Assembly (NCBI GenBank): GCA_035281745.1
Contig: DATEDI010000026.1
Coordinates: 124,001-188,000 of the forward strand
DNA from: 66-474 sp035281745
GTDB lineage: Bacteria > Pseudomonadota > Gammaproteobacteria > Xanthomonadales > Rhodanobacteraceae
DNA length: 64,000 nt
Direction: 5' to 3'
Under the pieces are notes generated by a model. That model was not told where the DNA came from, ran no database searches, and saw only the letters and a list, made by a program, of their open reading frames with translations. Within the stretch, counting starts at the first letter, position 1; every line of letters starts with the position of its first letter. The position numbers and the translations under genes are program-made. Shown here piece by piece: positions 12,017 through 22,594 of the stretch.

Positions 12017-13012
12017 ATGCAACAGCGCAAACTCGGCAACCACGGCCCGCTCGTTTCCGCCATCGGCCTCGGCTGCATGGGAATGTCCGACATGTATGGC
12101 CGTACCGATCGCAACGAAAGCATCGCCACCATCCATGCGGCGCTGGACGCGGGCATCACCCTGCTCGACACCGGCGATTTCTACGGCATGGGCCACAACG
12201 AGATGCTGCTGGGTGAGGCGCTGGCCGGAAGCCCACGCGACGGCTACCAACTCAGCGTGAAATTTGGCGCGCAGCGCGGCCCCGACAGCAGCTGGCTGGG
12301 TTACGACGCCCGCCCTGCCGCGGTAAAGACGGCCCTGGCCTACTCGCTGAAGCGCCTGCGCACCGACTACGTCGACGTCTACCGCCCGGCCCGGCTCGAC
12401 CCGCAGGTGCCCATTGAAGACACCGCCGGCGCCATCGCCGATCTGGTCAAGGCCGGCTACGTGCGCCACTTCGGGGTTTCCGAAATGGCTGCGCAAACCA
12501 TCCAGCGCGCAAATCGCGTGCTGCCGGTGTGCGATTTGCAAATCGAATACTCGGTGATCTCGCGCGGCATCGAGGCGCGCATCCTGCCGGCCTGCCGCGA
12601 ACTCGGCATCGGCATCACCGCGTACGGTGTGCTGGCGCGCGGCCTCATCAGCGGCCACTGGAACAAGGACCGTAACACCGACGCCCGCGATTTTCGCACG
12701 CACAACCCGCGTTTCCAGGGCGACAACCTCAGCCGCAACCTGGCGCTGGTGGAATTGCTGCGCGAACTGGCGGAACGGCGCAGGGTAAGCGTGGCGCAAC
12801 TGGTGATCGCCTGGGTGCTGGCCCGCGGCGACGACATCGTGCCGCTGGTCGGCGCACGCACCCGCAACCGCCTTCAGGAAGCGCTGGGGGCGCTCGACGT
12901 GAGCCTCGCCGCCGACGACCTTGCCGCGATCGAGCGCGCCGTTCCCGTCGGCGCGGCGGCGGGCGAACGTTACAACACGCACGGCATGGCCTCACTGGAC
13001 AGCGAGCGCTGA
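12017..13012 (+). CDS. aldo/keto reductase
   Basis: NAD(P)H-dependent oxidoreductase of the TIM-barrel aldo/keto reductase family, 331 residues. LLDTGDFYG carries the catalytic Asp and Tyr, and LSVKFG carries the Lys. The position of the catalytic His (QHR in most members) reads YRPARLDP, a variant seen in a subgroup that has PARLDP here. The C-terminal cofactor loop GARTRNRLQEAL is present. The ATG at 12017 has AGGAG at 7 nt; an upstream ATG at 11960 lies inside the putative operator. The tetR gene starts 2 nt after the stop. The substrate is unknown. Confidence 0.9.
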   Translation: MQQRKLGNHGPLVSAIGLGCMGMSDMYGRTDRNESIATIHAALDAGITLLDTGDFYGMGHNEMLLGEALAGSPRDGYQLSVKFGAQRGPDSSWLGYDARPAAVKTALAYSLKRLRTDYVDVYRPARLDPQVPIEDTAGAIADLVKAGYVRHFGVSEMAAQTIQRANRVLPVCDLQIEYSVISRGIEARILPACRELGIGITAYGVLARGLISGHWNKDRNTDARDFRTHNPRFQGDNLSRNLALVELLRELAERRRVSVAQLVIAWVLARGDDIVPLVGARTRNRLQEALGALDVSLAADDLAAIERAVPVGAAAGERYNTHGMASLDSER

Positions 13013-13014
13013 CG

Positions 13015-13599
13015 ATGGCCGAGGCCCCGCTGACGCCGCAGCGGATCCTCGCCGCCGCCGAAGACGTGTTGCGCCGGTACGGCCCCGCCAAGGCCACGGT
13101 CGTCGACGTGGCCCAAGCCCTGGGCGTCAGCCATGGCAGCGTGTACCGGCACTTCGCCACCAAGGCGGCGCTGCGCGACGCGGTGTTGCGCGACTGGTTG
13201 CAGCGGGCGGTAGCGGCACCACTTGCCGCCGTCGTCGCCAGCCGTGCGGCGCCCCCGAAACGCTTGCGGAACTGGCTGGCCGCCCTGCGCGACGCCAAGC
13301 GATCCAAGGCACTCGACGACCCGGAACTGTTCGCCACCTACGGCACGCTGGCGGCGGACGCGCGCGAAGTCATCCACGACCACGTCGAGGCAATGCTGGC
13401 GCAGTTGCAGCACATCCTCGCCGACGGCATGGCCAGCGGCGACTTCCGCTCCGGCGACGCACGGACGGTCGCGCGGATGCTGTTCGACGCGACCGCGCGC
13501 TTCCACCATCCTGCCATGGCTTATTTGTGGAGAGGCAAGGACGAAGACGCTGCCTTCAAGGCCGTGCTGGATACGCTGTTGCGCGGTCTGCGCAAATGA
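13015..13599 (+). CDS. TetR/AcrR family transcriptional regulator
   Basis: A 194-residue protein. The N-terminal helix-turn-helix (about residues 8-55) reads RILAAAEDVLRRYGPAKATV and VAQALGVSHGSVYRHFATKAALRDAVL, typical of TetR repressors. The C-terminal half is the variable ligand domain. It starts two bases after the aldo/keto reductase stop, so the two form an operon, probably controlled by the palindrome at 11951-11972. Confidence 0.93.
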   Translation: MAEAPLTPQRILAAAEDVLRRYGPAKATVVDVAQALGVSHGSVYRHFATKAALRDAVLRDWLQRAVAAPLAAVVASRAAPPKRLRNWLAALRDAKRSKALDDPELFATYGTLAADAREVIHDHVEAMLAQLQHILADGMASGDFRSGDARTVARMLFDATARFHHPAMAYLWRGKDEDAAFKAVLDTLLRGLRK

Positions 13600-13722
13600 C
13601 CGCGATGGCGTAACCCGCGTCGAAGCCGGCGCGCCATCTTTCGGCGCGCTGAGCGACGACGGCAAGTCCGCGCGCGCCCGACGCGTTTATGATCGCGTGC
13701 CGACTCTTGAAGGAACGGATGC

Positions 13723-14799
13723 ATGAATCTATTCCAGCGTCGCGCGGCGATCGCGTTCACCCTGCTCACGGGATTGCTCGCCTTGCCGGCGAGCGCGTCC
13801 CCGCAAACCACGAGCGGCGTCGGCTTCGCGTCGATCACGATCCACGATCCGGTCAACGGCGGCAGCATGCCGGGCTACGTGTTTTATCCGACCGCGCAGC
13901 CGCCGCAGGTCACGTGGCGCGGACCGTATGAATTGCACGCCACGCCCGACGCAAAACCCATGCCCGGGGCCAAACCGCTGGTGGTGATTTCGCACGGCCA
14001 CGGCGGATCGGATCTCGGCCACCACGATCTCGCGGTGTACCTCGCCAACCATGGATTCGTCGTCGCCACGCTGCAACATCCCAGGGACAATTTCAAGGAC
14101 GCCAGCGGGGACGGCCACCCGGAAGTGATGATCGGACGACCGATCCAGGTGAAGGCCACCATCAGCATGTTGCTCGCGGACCCGCACTGGAAGCCGCTGA
14201 TCGATCCGAACCGGATCGGCGTGGCGGGTTTTTCGAACGGCGGTTACACCAGCCTTCTGGCGATCGGTGCCGTGCCGCAGTTCACGCGCTTCATCAGCTA
14301 TTGCAAGGCACATCCGGACGACCCGAATATCTGTGAGGCCGCACGCCAATTGAAGGCGCAAGCCGCGCGCTACGGACAGACGCTCGAACAATTGATGACG
14401 TCAATGCAGAGCGATCTGCACCGCTGGGGCAATACCGACGATCCGCGCATCAAAGCTGCATTCGTAATGGCGCCACTCAGCCTGATCTTCGACAAGGCCG
14501 GAGTGGCTTCCATCAATCGTCCCGTATTCCTTTATTACGGACAAGATGATCACGTGTTGAATCCGAAATACAACGTGTTGCACATCGCGCCGCTGATCAA
14601 GACGCTGGCGGGGATCAAGATGGTCCCGAAGGCGGGCCACTATGTGTTCCTGTCGCCGTGTTCGCCGCAATTGACCAAGGAAGCGCGCGACATCTGCATC
14701 GATCCCCCGGGCGTGGACCGCGCTGCAGTCCATCAGCAGGTCGACGCGGATGCGCTGGCATTCTTCCGCAAGACGCTGGATGTTCCCGCCGCACACTGA
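13723..14799 (+). CDS. secreted alpha/beta hydrolase, dienelactone hydrolase-like
   Basis: A 358-residue protein with a signal peptide (MNLFQRRAAIAFTLLTGLLALPASA), so it is periplasmic or secreted. The alpha/beta hydrolase core shows the oxyanion region VVISHGHGGS, the nucleophile elbow GFSNGG, an acidic residue in YYGQDDHV and a His in KAGHYVF. This fits the predicted dienelactone hydrolase / PAF-acetylhydrolase-like group. It stands alone. The substrate cannot be told from sequence. Confidence 0.82.
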   Translation: MNLFQRRAAIAFTLLTGLLALPASASPQTTSGVGFASITIHDPVNGGSMPGYVFYPTAQPPQVTWRGPYELHATPDAKPMPGAKPLVVISHGHGGSDLGHHDLAVYLANHGFVVATLQHPRDNFKDASGDGHPEVMIGRPIQVKATISMLLADPHWKPLIDPNRIGVAGFSNGGYTSLLAIGAVPQFTRFISYCKAHPDDPNICEAARQLKAQAARYGQTLEQLMTSMQSDLHRWGNTDDPRIKAAFVMAPLSLIFDKAGVASINRPVFLYYGQDDHVLNPKYNVLHIAPLIKTLAGIKMVPKAGHYVFLSPCSPQLTKEARDICIDPPGVDRAAVHQQVDADALAFFRKTLDVPAAH

Positions 14800-15279
14800 G
14801 CGGCGACCGTGCGGATCAACGCGCCGAACAGGCACGCCCGGGCCCGCTTCACCGGGAACCCGAGTCGTGCAGAAATACGGTGAACTTGCCGCAGTGCGAA
14901 GCATGGGCCGCGATGCGCCGGTCGGGGCCGCGCCAGCCCGGCCGGGTTGCGCGCAGCGCGGCGATCATGGCGCGCTGCCGCTCAATGGGATCAGGCCCAC
15001 GGGCAGCCCCGGATTTCCAGGGCGATGGTACCGATTGCCGCGCCTCGCGCTTGGCGCAAACGGCCTCGACACGCCATAATGCGCGGTTCTGACTGGGCAG
15101 CCCGCGCGCAAGGGCCTGCGCGCGGAATCGCGACATGGATGTCGGCCATCGGCCGGCATTCACGGTGAGGGTCAAGATGAATTCCGGGTTCCGTCCGCAG
15201 CAAGCGGCGACGGCCCCGGAACGACGACATTATTGAATCGTGGCCTCCGCCGCGATGACGACGCAAGAGAGAGTCACCC
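14800..15279. other. intergenic region without a supported gene
   Basis: 480 bp. An open frame on the minus strand (14849-15175, 108 codons) has no recognisable domain and is not supported. At 15181-15227 there is a partial R1 repeat (ATTCCGGGTTCC to GGCCCCGGAACGAC). A GAGAGAG stretch at the right edge serves as the ettA ribosome site. Confidence 0.5.
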
Positions 15280-16941
<1,662 letters not shown>

Positions 16942-16967
16942 TACGCGGGAAACAGGAATTGCAGCAT

Positions 16968-17062
16968 GGTAGGTTGGGCTGATCCCGGACTGGTTCCGGG
17001 AGAAGCCCAGCACCGGCGGCGAAAACTGTTGGGCTTCGCTGCGCTCAGCACCAACCTACAAG
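16968..17062. repeat. R4 palindromic repeat
   Basis: GTAGGTTGGGCTGATC at the left and TCAGCACCAACCTAC at the right form inverted ends around an inner GGACTGGTTCC and GTTGGGCTTCG. It lies in the convergent gap after ettA. Confidence 0.7.
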
Positions 17063-17099
17063 AGCAGACCAGTGCGCAAGAGCCGTCCGGCGCGCGCCT

Positions 17100-17375
17100 T
17101 CAAAGCTGCGCAAAGATTTCGCGCATCGCCGAATCGCCGCGCTTGTAATTCGGCCCGGGTTTCTCGAAACGCTCGTCGAGCAATTGCAGGTTGCTGATCT
17201 TCGACACATCGAACAAAGGCTCGGATTGCGCACCGCCTTCCAACTGGTAGGCGCGCAGCAATTCGGTGCCGCGGTGGCCGATGCCGTGGCATTGCGGCTC
17301 CACCAACCGCGCAACATCGTGATAGGTGAAACGCAGGCGGCGCTTCTCGCGGATGGCTTGATCGATCGGATTCAT
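17100..17375 (-). CDS. conserved hypothetical protein, WYL-like strand pattern
   Basis: A 91-residue protein: MNPIDQAIREKRRLRFTYHD, RLVEPQCHGIGHRGTELLRAYQ. The LRFTYHD...RLVEPQ...LRAYQ pattern recalls the beta-sheet core of WYL domains, but no HTH is present and the match is weak. It lies 65 nt downstream of rimI in the same direction and may be the last gene of the pssA-holD-rimI operon. Function unknown. Confidence 0.6.
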   Translation of the reverse strand: MNPIDQAIREKRRLRFTYHDVARLVEPQCHGIGHRGTELLRAYQLEGGAQSEPLFDVSKISNLQLLDERFEKPGPNYKRGDSAMREIFAQL

Positions 17376-17440
17376 GAGCGCCGAACTAATTTTCTGCTCG
17401 CCTGGCGCGACCGCAACGTGCGCGCGGTGCCGTAGCCGCC

Positions 17441-17920
17441 CTAGCCTGCGTCCGATGGCAACAGCTCCATCGCCATCACGATCGCATCCTCGCGGCCGCG
17501 CCGCGCCGGGTAGTAGCCGGGCCGGCGACCGATCTCGTTGAAGCCGGCGCGCTCGTACATCGCGTGCGCCAATTCGTTGGAAGGCCGCACCTCCAGGAAC
17601 ACGCGTCCGGCACGATGCCAACGCGCAAGATCGAGCACGCGCTTCAACAAATACGCGCCGTGGCCACGTCCCTGGTGCAGCGGCGCGACGCACACATTGA
17701 GGATGTGCGCCTCACCCGCGCCGACCGAAAGGATCGCATAACCCATGATCGCGCCGCCCTGCTCCAGCACCCAGCAGTGATGGCCGTTGTCGAGGCAACT
17801 CCGGAAAATGCCGCGCGACCACGGGAATTCGTAGCTGGCCGCTTCGATGTTGGCGACCGCCGAGATGTCCTCGTGCGTCATCGGGCGCAGGGCGGCTTCC
17901 AGGGGCGCGACCGCGACCAT
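17441..17920 (-). CDS. rimI: ribosomal protein S18 alanine N-acetyltransferase RimI
   Basis: GNAT-family acetyltransferase of 159 residues. It shows motif A VAPLHQGRGHGAYLLKRVLDLA (acetyl-CoA loop QGRGHG), LEVRPSNELAHAMYERAGF and GRRPGYYPA near the C terminus, as in RimI. It starts one base after the stop of the upstream holD-like gene, so the two are co-transcribed, as holD-rimI are in E. coli. Confidence 0.9.
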   Translation of the reverse strand: MVAVAPLEAALRPMTHEDISAVANIEAASYEFPWSRGIFRSCLDNGHHCWVLEQGGAIMGYAILSVGAGEAHILNVCVAPLHQGRGHGAYLLKRVLDLARWHRAGRVFLEVRPSNELAHAMYERAGFNEIGRRPGYYPARRGREDAIVMAMELLPSDAG

Positions 17921-17921
17921 G

Positions 17922-18413
17922 TCACGCTTTCCCGTTACGACCCAGCGCTTGCATGTGTTCCCACAACAGGCGCTTGCGTTCGCGATCGGCGTGCAGCACG
18001 CGCAGCGGATCGGCGCGCAGCACGCGCAGCATGGGCACGCCTTCCGGCAGCGATGCCGCGCCGAACACCATCACCGCGGCGGTGGGGTCTTCCGCCACGT
18101 CGCACGGGCGCACGCGCTGCAGGCCGGCCTTGCTGACCGCTTCGGTCAACGCCGCGTACATGGTCCGGATTGCCGGGTCGTCCAGTTCCGCCGGATCGGG
18201 CTGCAGCGCCAGTCGGCGAATCGGGGTGGCAGTCGCGCTGACTGGGGGCGGCGCAACGTTCGCGACCGTTTCGCCGGATACCTGAGGTACCACCGGCTCG
18301 GCGACGGCGACAGGCAGCGGCTGGCGCAGCCGCAGCGGCTGGCGCAGCCGCAGCGGCTGCACGCCCAACGCGCGCAGCCGGCGATCGCGCAGCGCGGACG
18401 CAACATCATTCAT
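17922..18413 (-). CDS. candidate DNA polymerase III psi subunit (HolD-like)
   Basis: A 163-residue protein not recognised by strong motifs. The N-terminal stretch LRDRRLRALGVQPLRLRQPL resembles the short psi N-terminal region (R-D-x2-L-x2-LG-I-x4-LR-x-P) that contacts chi. The C-terminal half (AVMVFGAASLPEGVPMLRVLRAD) has an alternating strand-helix pattern. It lies directly upstream of rimI, the position of holD in enterobacteria, and overlaps pssA by 8 nt. A proline/leucine segment is encoded by 18-nt tandem repeats. The assignment rests mainly on position. Confidence 0.4.
   Translation of the reverse strand: MNDVASALRDRRLRALGVQPLRLRQPLRLRQPLPVAVAEPVVPQVSGETVANVAPPPVSATATPIRRLALQPDPAELDDPAIRTMYAALTEAVSKAGLQRVRPCDVAEDPTAAVMVFGAASLPEGVPMLRVLRADPLRVLHADRERKRLLWEHMQALGRNGKA
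18315..18359. repeat. 18-nt tandem repeat in the holD-like gene
   Basis: CAGCGGCTGGCGCAGCCG occurs twice in a row with a further half copy. In frame it adds LRLRQP units to the protein, suggesting a length-variable segment. Confidence 0.75.
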
Positions 18414-19212
18414 GTGGAGGCACTTCCTGTGAGTGCCGTCGCGCCAGCCGCAAGCGCCGGCGCGACGCACGGCTGCGCAGGCCCCACAACGTGATCACGA
18501 CGCCGGACAGCGCGTAGGCCGTGGCCAGCGCCAGCAGCACCAGCGCGGTGTTCAGCGTCAGCGCCACGATGATCAGCACCGCCACGATGATCCACACGAA
18601 CGGCACCTTGTCGCTCACCGGCAGCGTCTTGAAACTGAAGTAGCGCACCCGACTGACCATCAGCAAACCCGCGATCACCGCGAGGATGGGTGTGAAGAAA
18701 CACAACCATTGCCCCGCGACGCCGAAGTTCTCCATCGTCCAGACGAACGACATGCACAGCCCGGCCGCCGCGGGACTGGCAAGCCCCTGGAAATAACGCT
18801 TGTCGGCCACGCCCACCTGGGTGTTGAAGCGCGCCAGCCGCAGCGCCGCGCAGGCGGCATACAGGAACGCCGCGCACCAGCCGACCTTGCTCCACACCGG
18901 TCCGTACTCGCGCAGGTATTGCAGCGACCACGTGTACAGCACCAGCGACGGCGCCAGTCCGAAACTCACCAGGTCCGACAGCGAGTCGTACTGCACGCCG
19001 AATTCGCTCTGGGTGCCGGTGAGGCGCGCGACGCGGCCATCCATGCCATCCAGCAGCGCGGCCACGAACACCGCGATCGCGGCATGGGTGTAGAAGCCCA
19101 GAATGCCGGCCACGATCGCGTAAAAGCCGGCAAACATCGCGCCGGTCGTGAACAGGTTCGGCAGCAGGTAAATGCCGCGTCGCGGCGTTTTTCGGGGTAG
19201 CAGATCGGTCAT
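18406..19212 (-). CDS. pssA: CDP-diacylglycerol--serine O-phosphatidyltransferase
   Basis: Makes phosphatidylserine, the precursor of phosphatidylethanolamine. This is a 268-residue membrane protein. The CDP-alcohol phosphotransferase motif DG-x2-AR-x8-G-x3-D-x3-D is present as DGRVARLTGTQSEFGVQYDSLSD after a first membrane segment (LLPNLFTTGAMFAGFYAIVAGI); six to eight hydrophobic segments follow. The ATG at 19212 (MTDLLPRKTPRRGIYLLPN) fits the family. Its end overlaps the holD-like start. Confidence 0.94.
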   Translation of the reverse strand: MTDLLPRKTPRRGIYLLPNLFTTGAMFAGFYAIVAGILGFYTHAAIAVFVAALLDGMDGRVARLTGTQSEFGVQYDSLSDLVSFGLAPSLVLYTWSLQYLREYGPVWSKVGWCAAFLYAACAALRLARFNTQVGVADKRYFQGLASPAAAGLCMSFVWTMENFGVAGQWLCFFTPILAVIAGLLMVSRVRYFSFKTLPVSDKVPFVWIIVAVLIIVALTLNTALVLLALATAYALSGVVITLWGLRSRASRRRLRLARRHSQEVPPHE

Positions 19213-19357
19213 GCGATTGGCGGTTCGAAACCTTGAATCCAGTTTAACCCATGGCCCGGCCGTGCGTGGCCCGCGACACAAACGTGACGGCCGTCCGAAA
19301 GCATGCCAATGGCTGTGGCATACTCGCGCCACCGTTCAGCGCGTCCCGGGGCCTGCC

Positions 19358-19825
19358 ATGCAACTGCGCACATTCATTGCCGCGTCGGTCATCGGACTTT
19401 CCCTCGCCTGCATCGCGGGTTTCGCCAGCGCCCAGCAGATCTACAAGTGGAAGGACGCCAGCGGCGTCATCCATTTCTCGCAGACACCGCCTGCGAACGG
19501 CACCCATTACACCAAGATGCAGCTGGCCAACCAGCCCGACGTCTCGTCCGGCACCTCGGCATCGTCGAACACGCAAAGCGAACGCGCCCCCGAAACCCCT
19601 GTCGCCCGACCCGCGGCATCGGGCGGTACCCAGCCCGACACCCCCTCCAACCGGGCCGAACTTTGCAAGCAATTGAGTTCCAACGTCGCGCTGCTGCAGG
19701 GCAAGCAGCCGGTGGTGACCGACGGCAACGACGGCAAGCAGGTGATGAGCGACGACGCCCGCGAGCAGCAACTCGCTACCGCCCGTGCGCAGCAGGTGCA
19801 GTACTGCTCGTCGCAGGGAAGTTGA
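19358..19825 (+). CDS. DUF4124 domain-containing exported protein
   Basis: A 155-residue protein with a signal peptide (RTFIAASVIGLSLACIAGFASA) followed by the DUF4124 core QQIYKWKDASGVIHFSQTPP. A Ser/Thr/Pro-rich linker and a short C-terminal helix with two Cys (ELCKQLSS, VQYCSSQ) complete it. Such proteins are periplasmic and of unknown role. The ATG at 19358 places the signal peptide correctly. Confidence 0.85.
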   Translation: MQLRTFIAASVIGLSLACIAGFASAQQIYKWKDASGVIHFSQTPPANGTHYTKMQLANQPDVSSGTSASSNTQSERAPETPVARPAASGGTQPDTPSNRAELCKQLSSNVALLQGKQPVVTDGNDGKQVMSDDAREQQLATARAQQVQYCSSQGS

Positions 19826-19875
19826 TTTCGTCGCAGGGAAGTTATTCGCTCGCCGCGGGCGCGGCATCCCGATCT

Positions 19876-20025
19876 GTGTAGGTTGGCGCTGACCACGGGC
19901 TTCATCCGTGGGAAATCCAACGTCATCGCTCCGTCGCGGTCGACATCCCTGTCGAACGTTAAGCAGCGATGTAACGCGTTGGGCTTCCCACGGATGAAGC
20001 CCGTGGTGAGCCCAACCTACAGTAG
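19876..20025. repeat. R4 palindromic repeat, long form
   Basis: GTAGGTTGGCGCTGACCACGGGCTTCATCCGTGGG at the left is mirrored by CCCACGGATGAAGCCCGTGG and GAGCCCAACCTAC at the right, with about 75 bp between. It fills most of the gap between the DUF4124 gene and proS (19826-20176); nothing else is recognised there. Confidence 0.75.
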
Positions 20026-20176
20026 TTTGATCGAAACAAAAGACACCCGCGCCCCGAGAGCAGCAGAAAAATGACAAGGACGTCGACACACAGATCGAAA
20101 TACGGCCGCCATTCTCAATACAAAAAACATGGCAAGTTCACCGTTACAATTCGGCGTTTTACGCCGGATCGAAGCG

Positions 20177-21883
20177 ATGCGCCTGTCACGATTCCACCTC
20201 GCCACCACCCGCGAGGCACCCGCCGACGCGGAGATCGTCAGCCACAAGTTGATGTTGCGGGCGGGCATGATCCGCAAACTCGCATCGGGTATTTACACGT
20301 GGTCGCCGTTGGGTCTGCGCGTGTTGCGCAAGGTGGAAACTGCGGTGCGCGAGGAAATGGATCGCGCCGGCGCGATCGAACTTTCGATGCCGACGATCCA
20401 GCCGAAGGAATTGTGGGAAGAGACCGGCCGCTGGCAGAAGTTCGGCGGACAGCTTCTGAAGATCAGGGATCGCAAGGAGGCCGAATACTGCTATGGCCCA
20501 ACTGCCGAGGAAGTGGTCACCGATTACGCGCGCAACGAATTGCGCAGCTACAAGCAGTTGCCGCTGAATCTCTATCAGGTCCAGACCAAGTTTCGCGATG
20601 AAATCCGTCCACGCTTCGGCGTGATGCGCGCGCGCGAATTCATCATGAAGGATGCGTATTCGTTCGACCTGACCCCGGACGGTCTGGCCGAGTCGTACCG
20701 CATCATGCACGATGCCTACACGCGCATCTTCACGCGTCTCGGCCTGAAGTTCCGGGCGGTGCAGGCCGATACCGGCGCGATCGGCGGCAGCGCCTCGCAG
20801 GAATTCCACGTGCTGGCCGAGTCGGGCGAGGATGCGCTGGCTTTTTCCGACCAGTCCGATTACGCGGCCAACGTGGAACGGGCCGAAGCGCTCGCGCCCG
20901 CGAGGCCGCGTCCCGCACCTGCGCAGCCGCTCGTGCGGGTGGACACACCGACGCAAAAGACGATCGAGGAAGTCAGTGCATACCTCAAGGTACCGCCTGC
21001 GCAATGCATCAAGACCCTGATCGTGCGTGGCAATGAAGGACTGGTCGCGCTGTGCCTGCGCGGCGATCACGAAGTGAACGAAATCAAGGCCGCGAAACTG
21101 CCAGAGCTTCCGGGCGAATCGACCCTGGCCGACGAGGCCGAAATCGTGAAGCGCATTGGCTGCGTGCCGGGGTTCCTGGGCCCGGTCGGCCTGCCTGACA
21201 ATATCCCCGTCATCGTTGATCGAAGCGCTGCGGTGATGACGGATTTCGTGTGCGGCGGCAACACCGCGGGCACGCATTACACCGGCGTCAATTGGGAACG
21301 CGACGCGCGCATCTCCCGCGTCGATGACCTGCGCAAGGTGGTGGCAGGCGATCCTTCGCCCGACGGCCAGGGCACGCTCGGCATTGCACGCGGCATCGAG
21401 GTGGGCCACGTATTCCAGCTCGGCACCAAATACTCGGAAGCCATGAACGCCACGGTGCTGGACGACACGGGACAAAATCGCCTGCTGCACATGGGCTGCT
21501 ACGGCATCGGCATCAGCCGCATCGTGGCCGCGGCCATCGAACAAAATCACGACGATGCCGGAATCATCTGGCCCGAACCGATGGCGCCATGGCGCGTCGT
21601 CATTTGCCTGATCAATCCGAAGAACAATCCAGACGTGAATGCTGCCGCCGATGCACTGTATGCAGAACTGAATGCGCGCGGCATCGAAACCTGCATGGAC
21701 GATCGGGGATTGCGCCCGGGCGCGATGTTCGCCGATCTCGAATTGATCGGCATTCCGCACCGCATCGTGGTCAGCGAACGCGGGCTTGCCGCAGGCACAT
21801 TCGAATATCGCGGCCGGCGTGACAGCGAAAGCCGGAACCTGGATCACGATGCATTATTGAAGCTGTTTCCGGCCGCCGATTGA
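20177..21883 (+). CDS. proS: prolyl-tRNA synthetase (bacterial type)
   Basis: Charges tRNA-Pro. The 568-residue protein begins MRLSRFHLATTREAPADAEIVSHKLMLRAGMIRKLASGIYTW, typical of bacterial ProS. Class II motif 2 reads PRFGVMRAREFIMKDAYSFD and motif 3 MGCYGIGISR. The YbaK-like editing insertion lies between them (about residues 230-390: GNEGLVALCLRGDHEVNEIKAAKL). The anticodon domain is C-terminal. An ATG at 20129 would add 16 residues; 20177 matches the family start. Confidence 0.97.
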   Translation: MRLSRFHLATTREAPADAEIVSHKLMLRAGMIRKLASGIYTWSPLGLRVLRKVETAVREEMDRAGAIELSMPTIQPKELWEETGRWQKFGGQLLKIRDRKEAEYCYGPTAEEVVTDYARNELRSYKQLPLNLYQVQTKFRDEIRPRFGVMRAREFIMKDAYSFDLTPDGLAESYRIMHDAYTRIFTRLGLKFRAVQADTGAIGGSASQEFHVLAESGEDALAFSDQSDYAANVERAEALAPARPRPAPAQPLVRVDTPTQKTIEEVSAYLKVPPAQCIKTLIVRGNEGLVALCLRGDHEVNEIKAAKLPELPGESTLADEAEIVKRIGCVPGFLGPVGLPDNIPVIVDRSAAVMTDFVCGGNTAGTHYTGVNWERDARISRVDDLRKVVAGDPSPDGQGTLGIARGIEVGHVFQLGTKYSEAMNATVLDDTGQNRLLHMGCYGIGISRIVAAAIEQNHDDAGIIWPEPMAPWRVVICLINPKNNPDVNAAADALYAELNARGIETCMDDRGLRPGAMFADLELIGIPHRIVVSERGLAAGTFEYRGRRDSESRNLDHDALLKLFPAAD

Positions 21884-22009
21884 CGTCCCTTCGCGGGATT
21901 TTTGCAACCGCCCGCTGTTTGGGTGAAAATAGTCCTTGCCGGCCGGATTAATCACATCGATTGAACGGACGACAAGCTTCCCCATTTCCCACGAACGATC
22001 GGAGCCAAC

Positions 22010-22321
22010 ATGGCCATTGATGTCAGCTCGCTCAGCGAAAAGCAGCTCAAGGATCTCATCCGCAAGGCGCGCGGTCGCATGAAGAACATCGACAAGGAGA
22101 AAGTCGCCAAGGTCAAGGCCAAGATCAATGCGGTGCTGAAGTCCGAAGGCGTCACCTTCGCGCAGGTTTACGGCAAGAAGCGCGGTGGCAAGGGCAAGGT
22201 TGCCCCGAAATACCGCAATCCAAATGGCGCCGAAACCTGGTCCGGCCGCGGCAAGCGCCCGCGCTGGTTCGTCGCCGCAATGAAATCCGGCAAGAAGGAA
22301 AAGGATTTGTTGATCAAATAA
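22010..22321 (+). CDS. H-NS family nucleoid-associated protein
   Basis: A 103-residue protein. The N-terminal helical oligomerisation part is SLSEKQLKDLIRKARGRMKN. The C-terminal DNA-binding motif is PKYRNPNGAETWSGRGKRPRWF, the conserved TWxGRGxxPRW loop of H-NS/BpH3/XrvA-type proteins. Very lysine-rich. GGAG lies 7 nt before the ATG. Expected to bind and silence AT-rich DNA; the targets are unknown. Confidence 0.92.
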   Translation: MAIDVSSLSEKQLKDLIRKARGRMKNIDKEKVAKVKAKINAVLKSEGVTFAQVYGKKRGGKGKVAPKYRNPNGAETWSGRGKRPRWFVAAMKSGKKEKDLLIK

Positions 22322-22560
22322 TGATCGGCGACCGGGCTTTCCTGCCCGGCGCCAATACGGCGAGTCCGGCACAGGTCCGGACTCGCCTTCGCGAAATCGC
22401 TGCGCGATTCCGCGTGCGATCCATCCTTGGATCGCGAAATAATGATCGGCGACCGGGCTTTCCTGCCCGGCGCCAATACGGCGAGTCCGGCACAGGTCCG
22501 GACTCGCCTTCGCGAAATCGCTGCGCGATTCCGCGTGCGATCCGTCCCTGGATCGCGACT
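22319..22560. repeat. 121-bp tandem duplication with strong hairpins
   Basis: Two copies with a period of 121 bp (starting 22319 and 22440) differ at only a few bases. The first begins on the stop codon of the H-NS-like gene. Each copy contains CCGGGC-TTTCCT-GCCCGG and a 10-bp stem GCGAGTCCGG / CCGGACTCGC. The hairpins lie between convergent genes and may end transcription, but no U tract follows. Confidence 0.85.
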
Positions 22561-22594
22561 GGTCGGCTCGGCTATTCGCACTGCGAACAGACCT

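Noticed and set aside
14849..15175. A 108-codon minus-strand ORF between the hydrolase and ettA
   Set aside because: No recognisable domain, no ribosome site, and part of it is an R1 repeat. Kept only as a note in the intergenic entry.
21886..21905. TCCC-TTCGC-GGGA followed by TTTTT after proS as a terminator
   Set aside because: The stem is only four base pairs, too weak to call with confidence.
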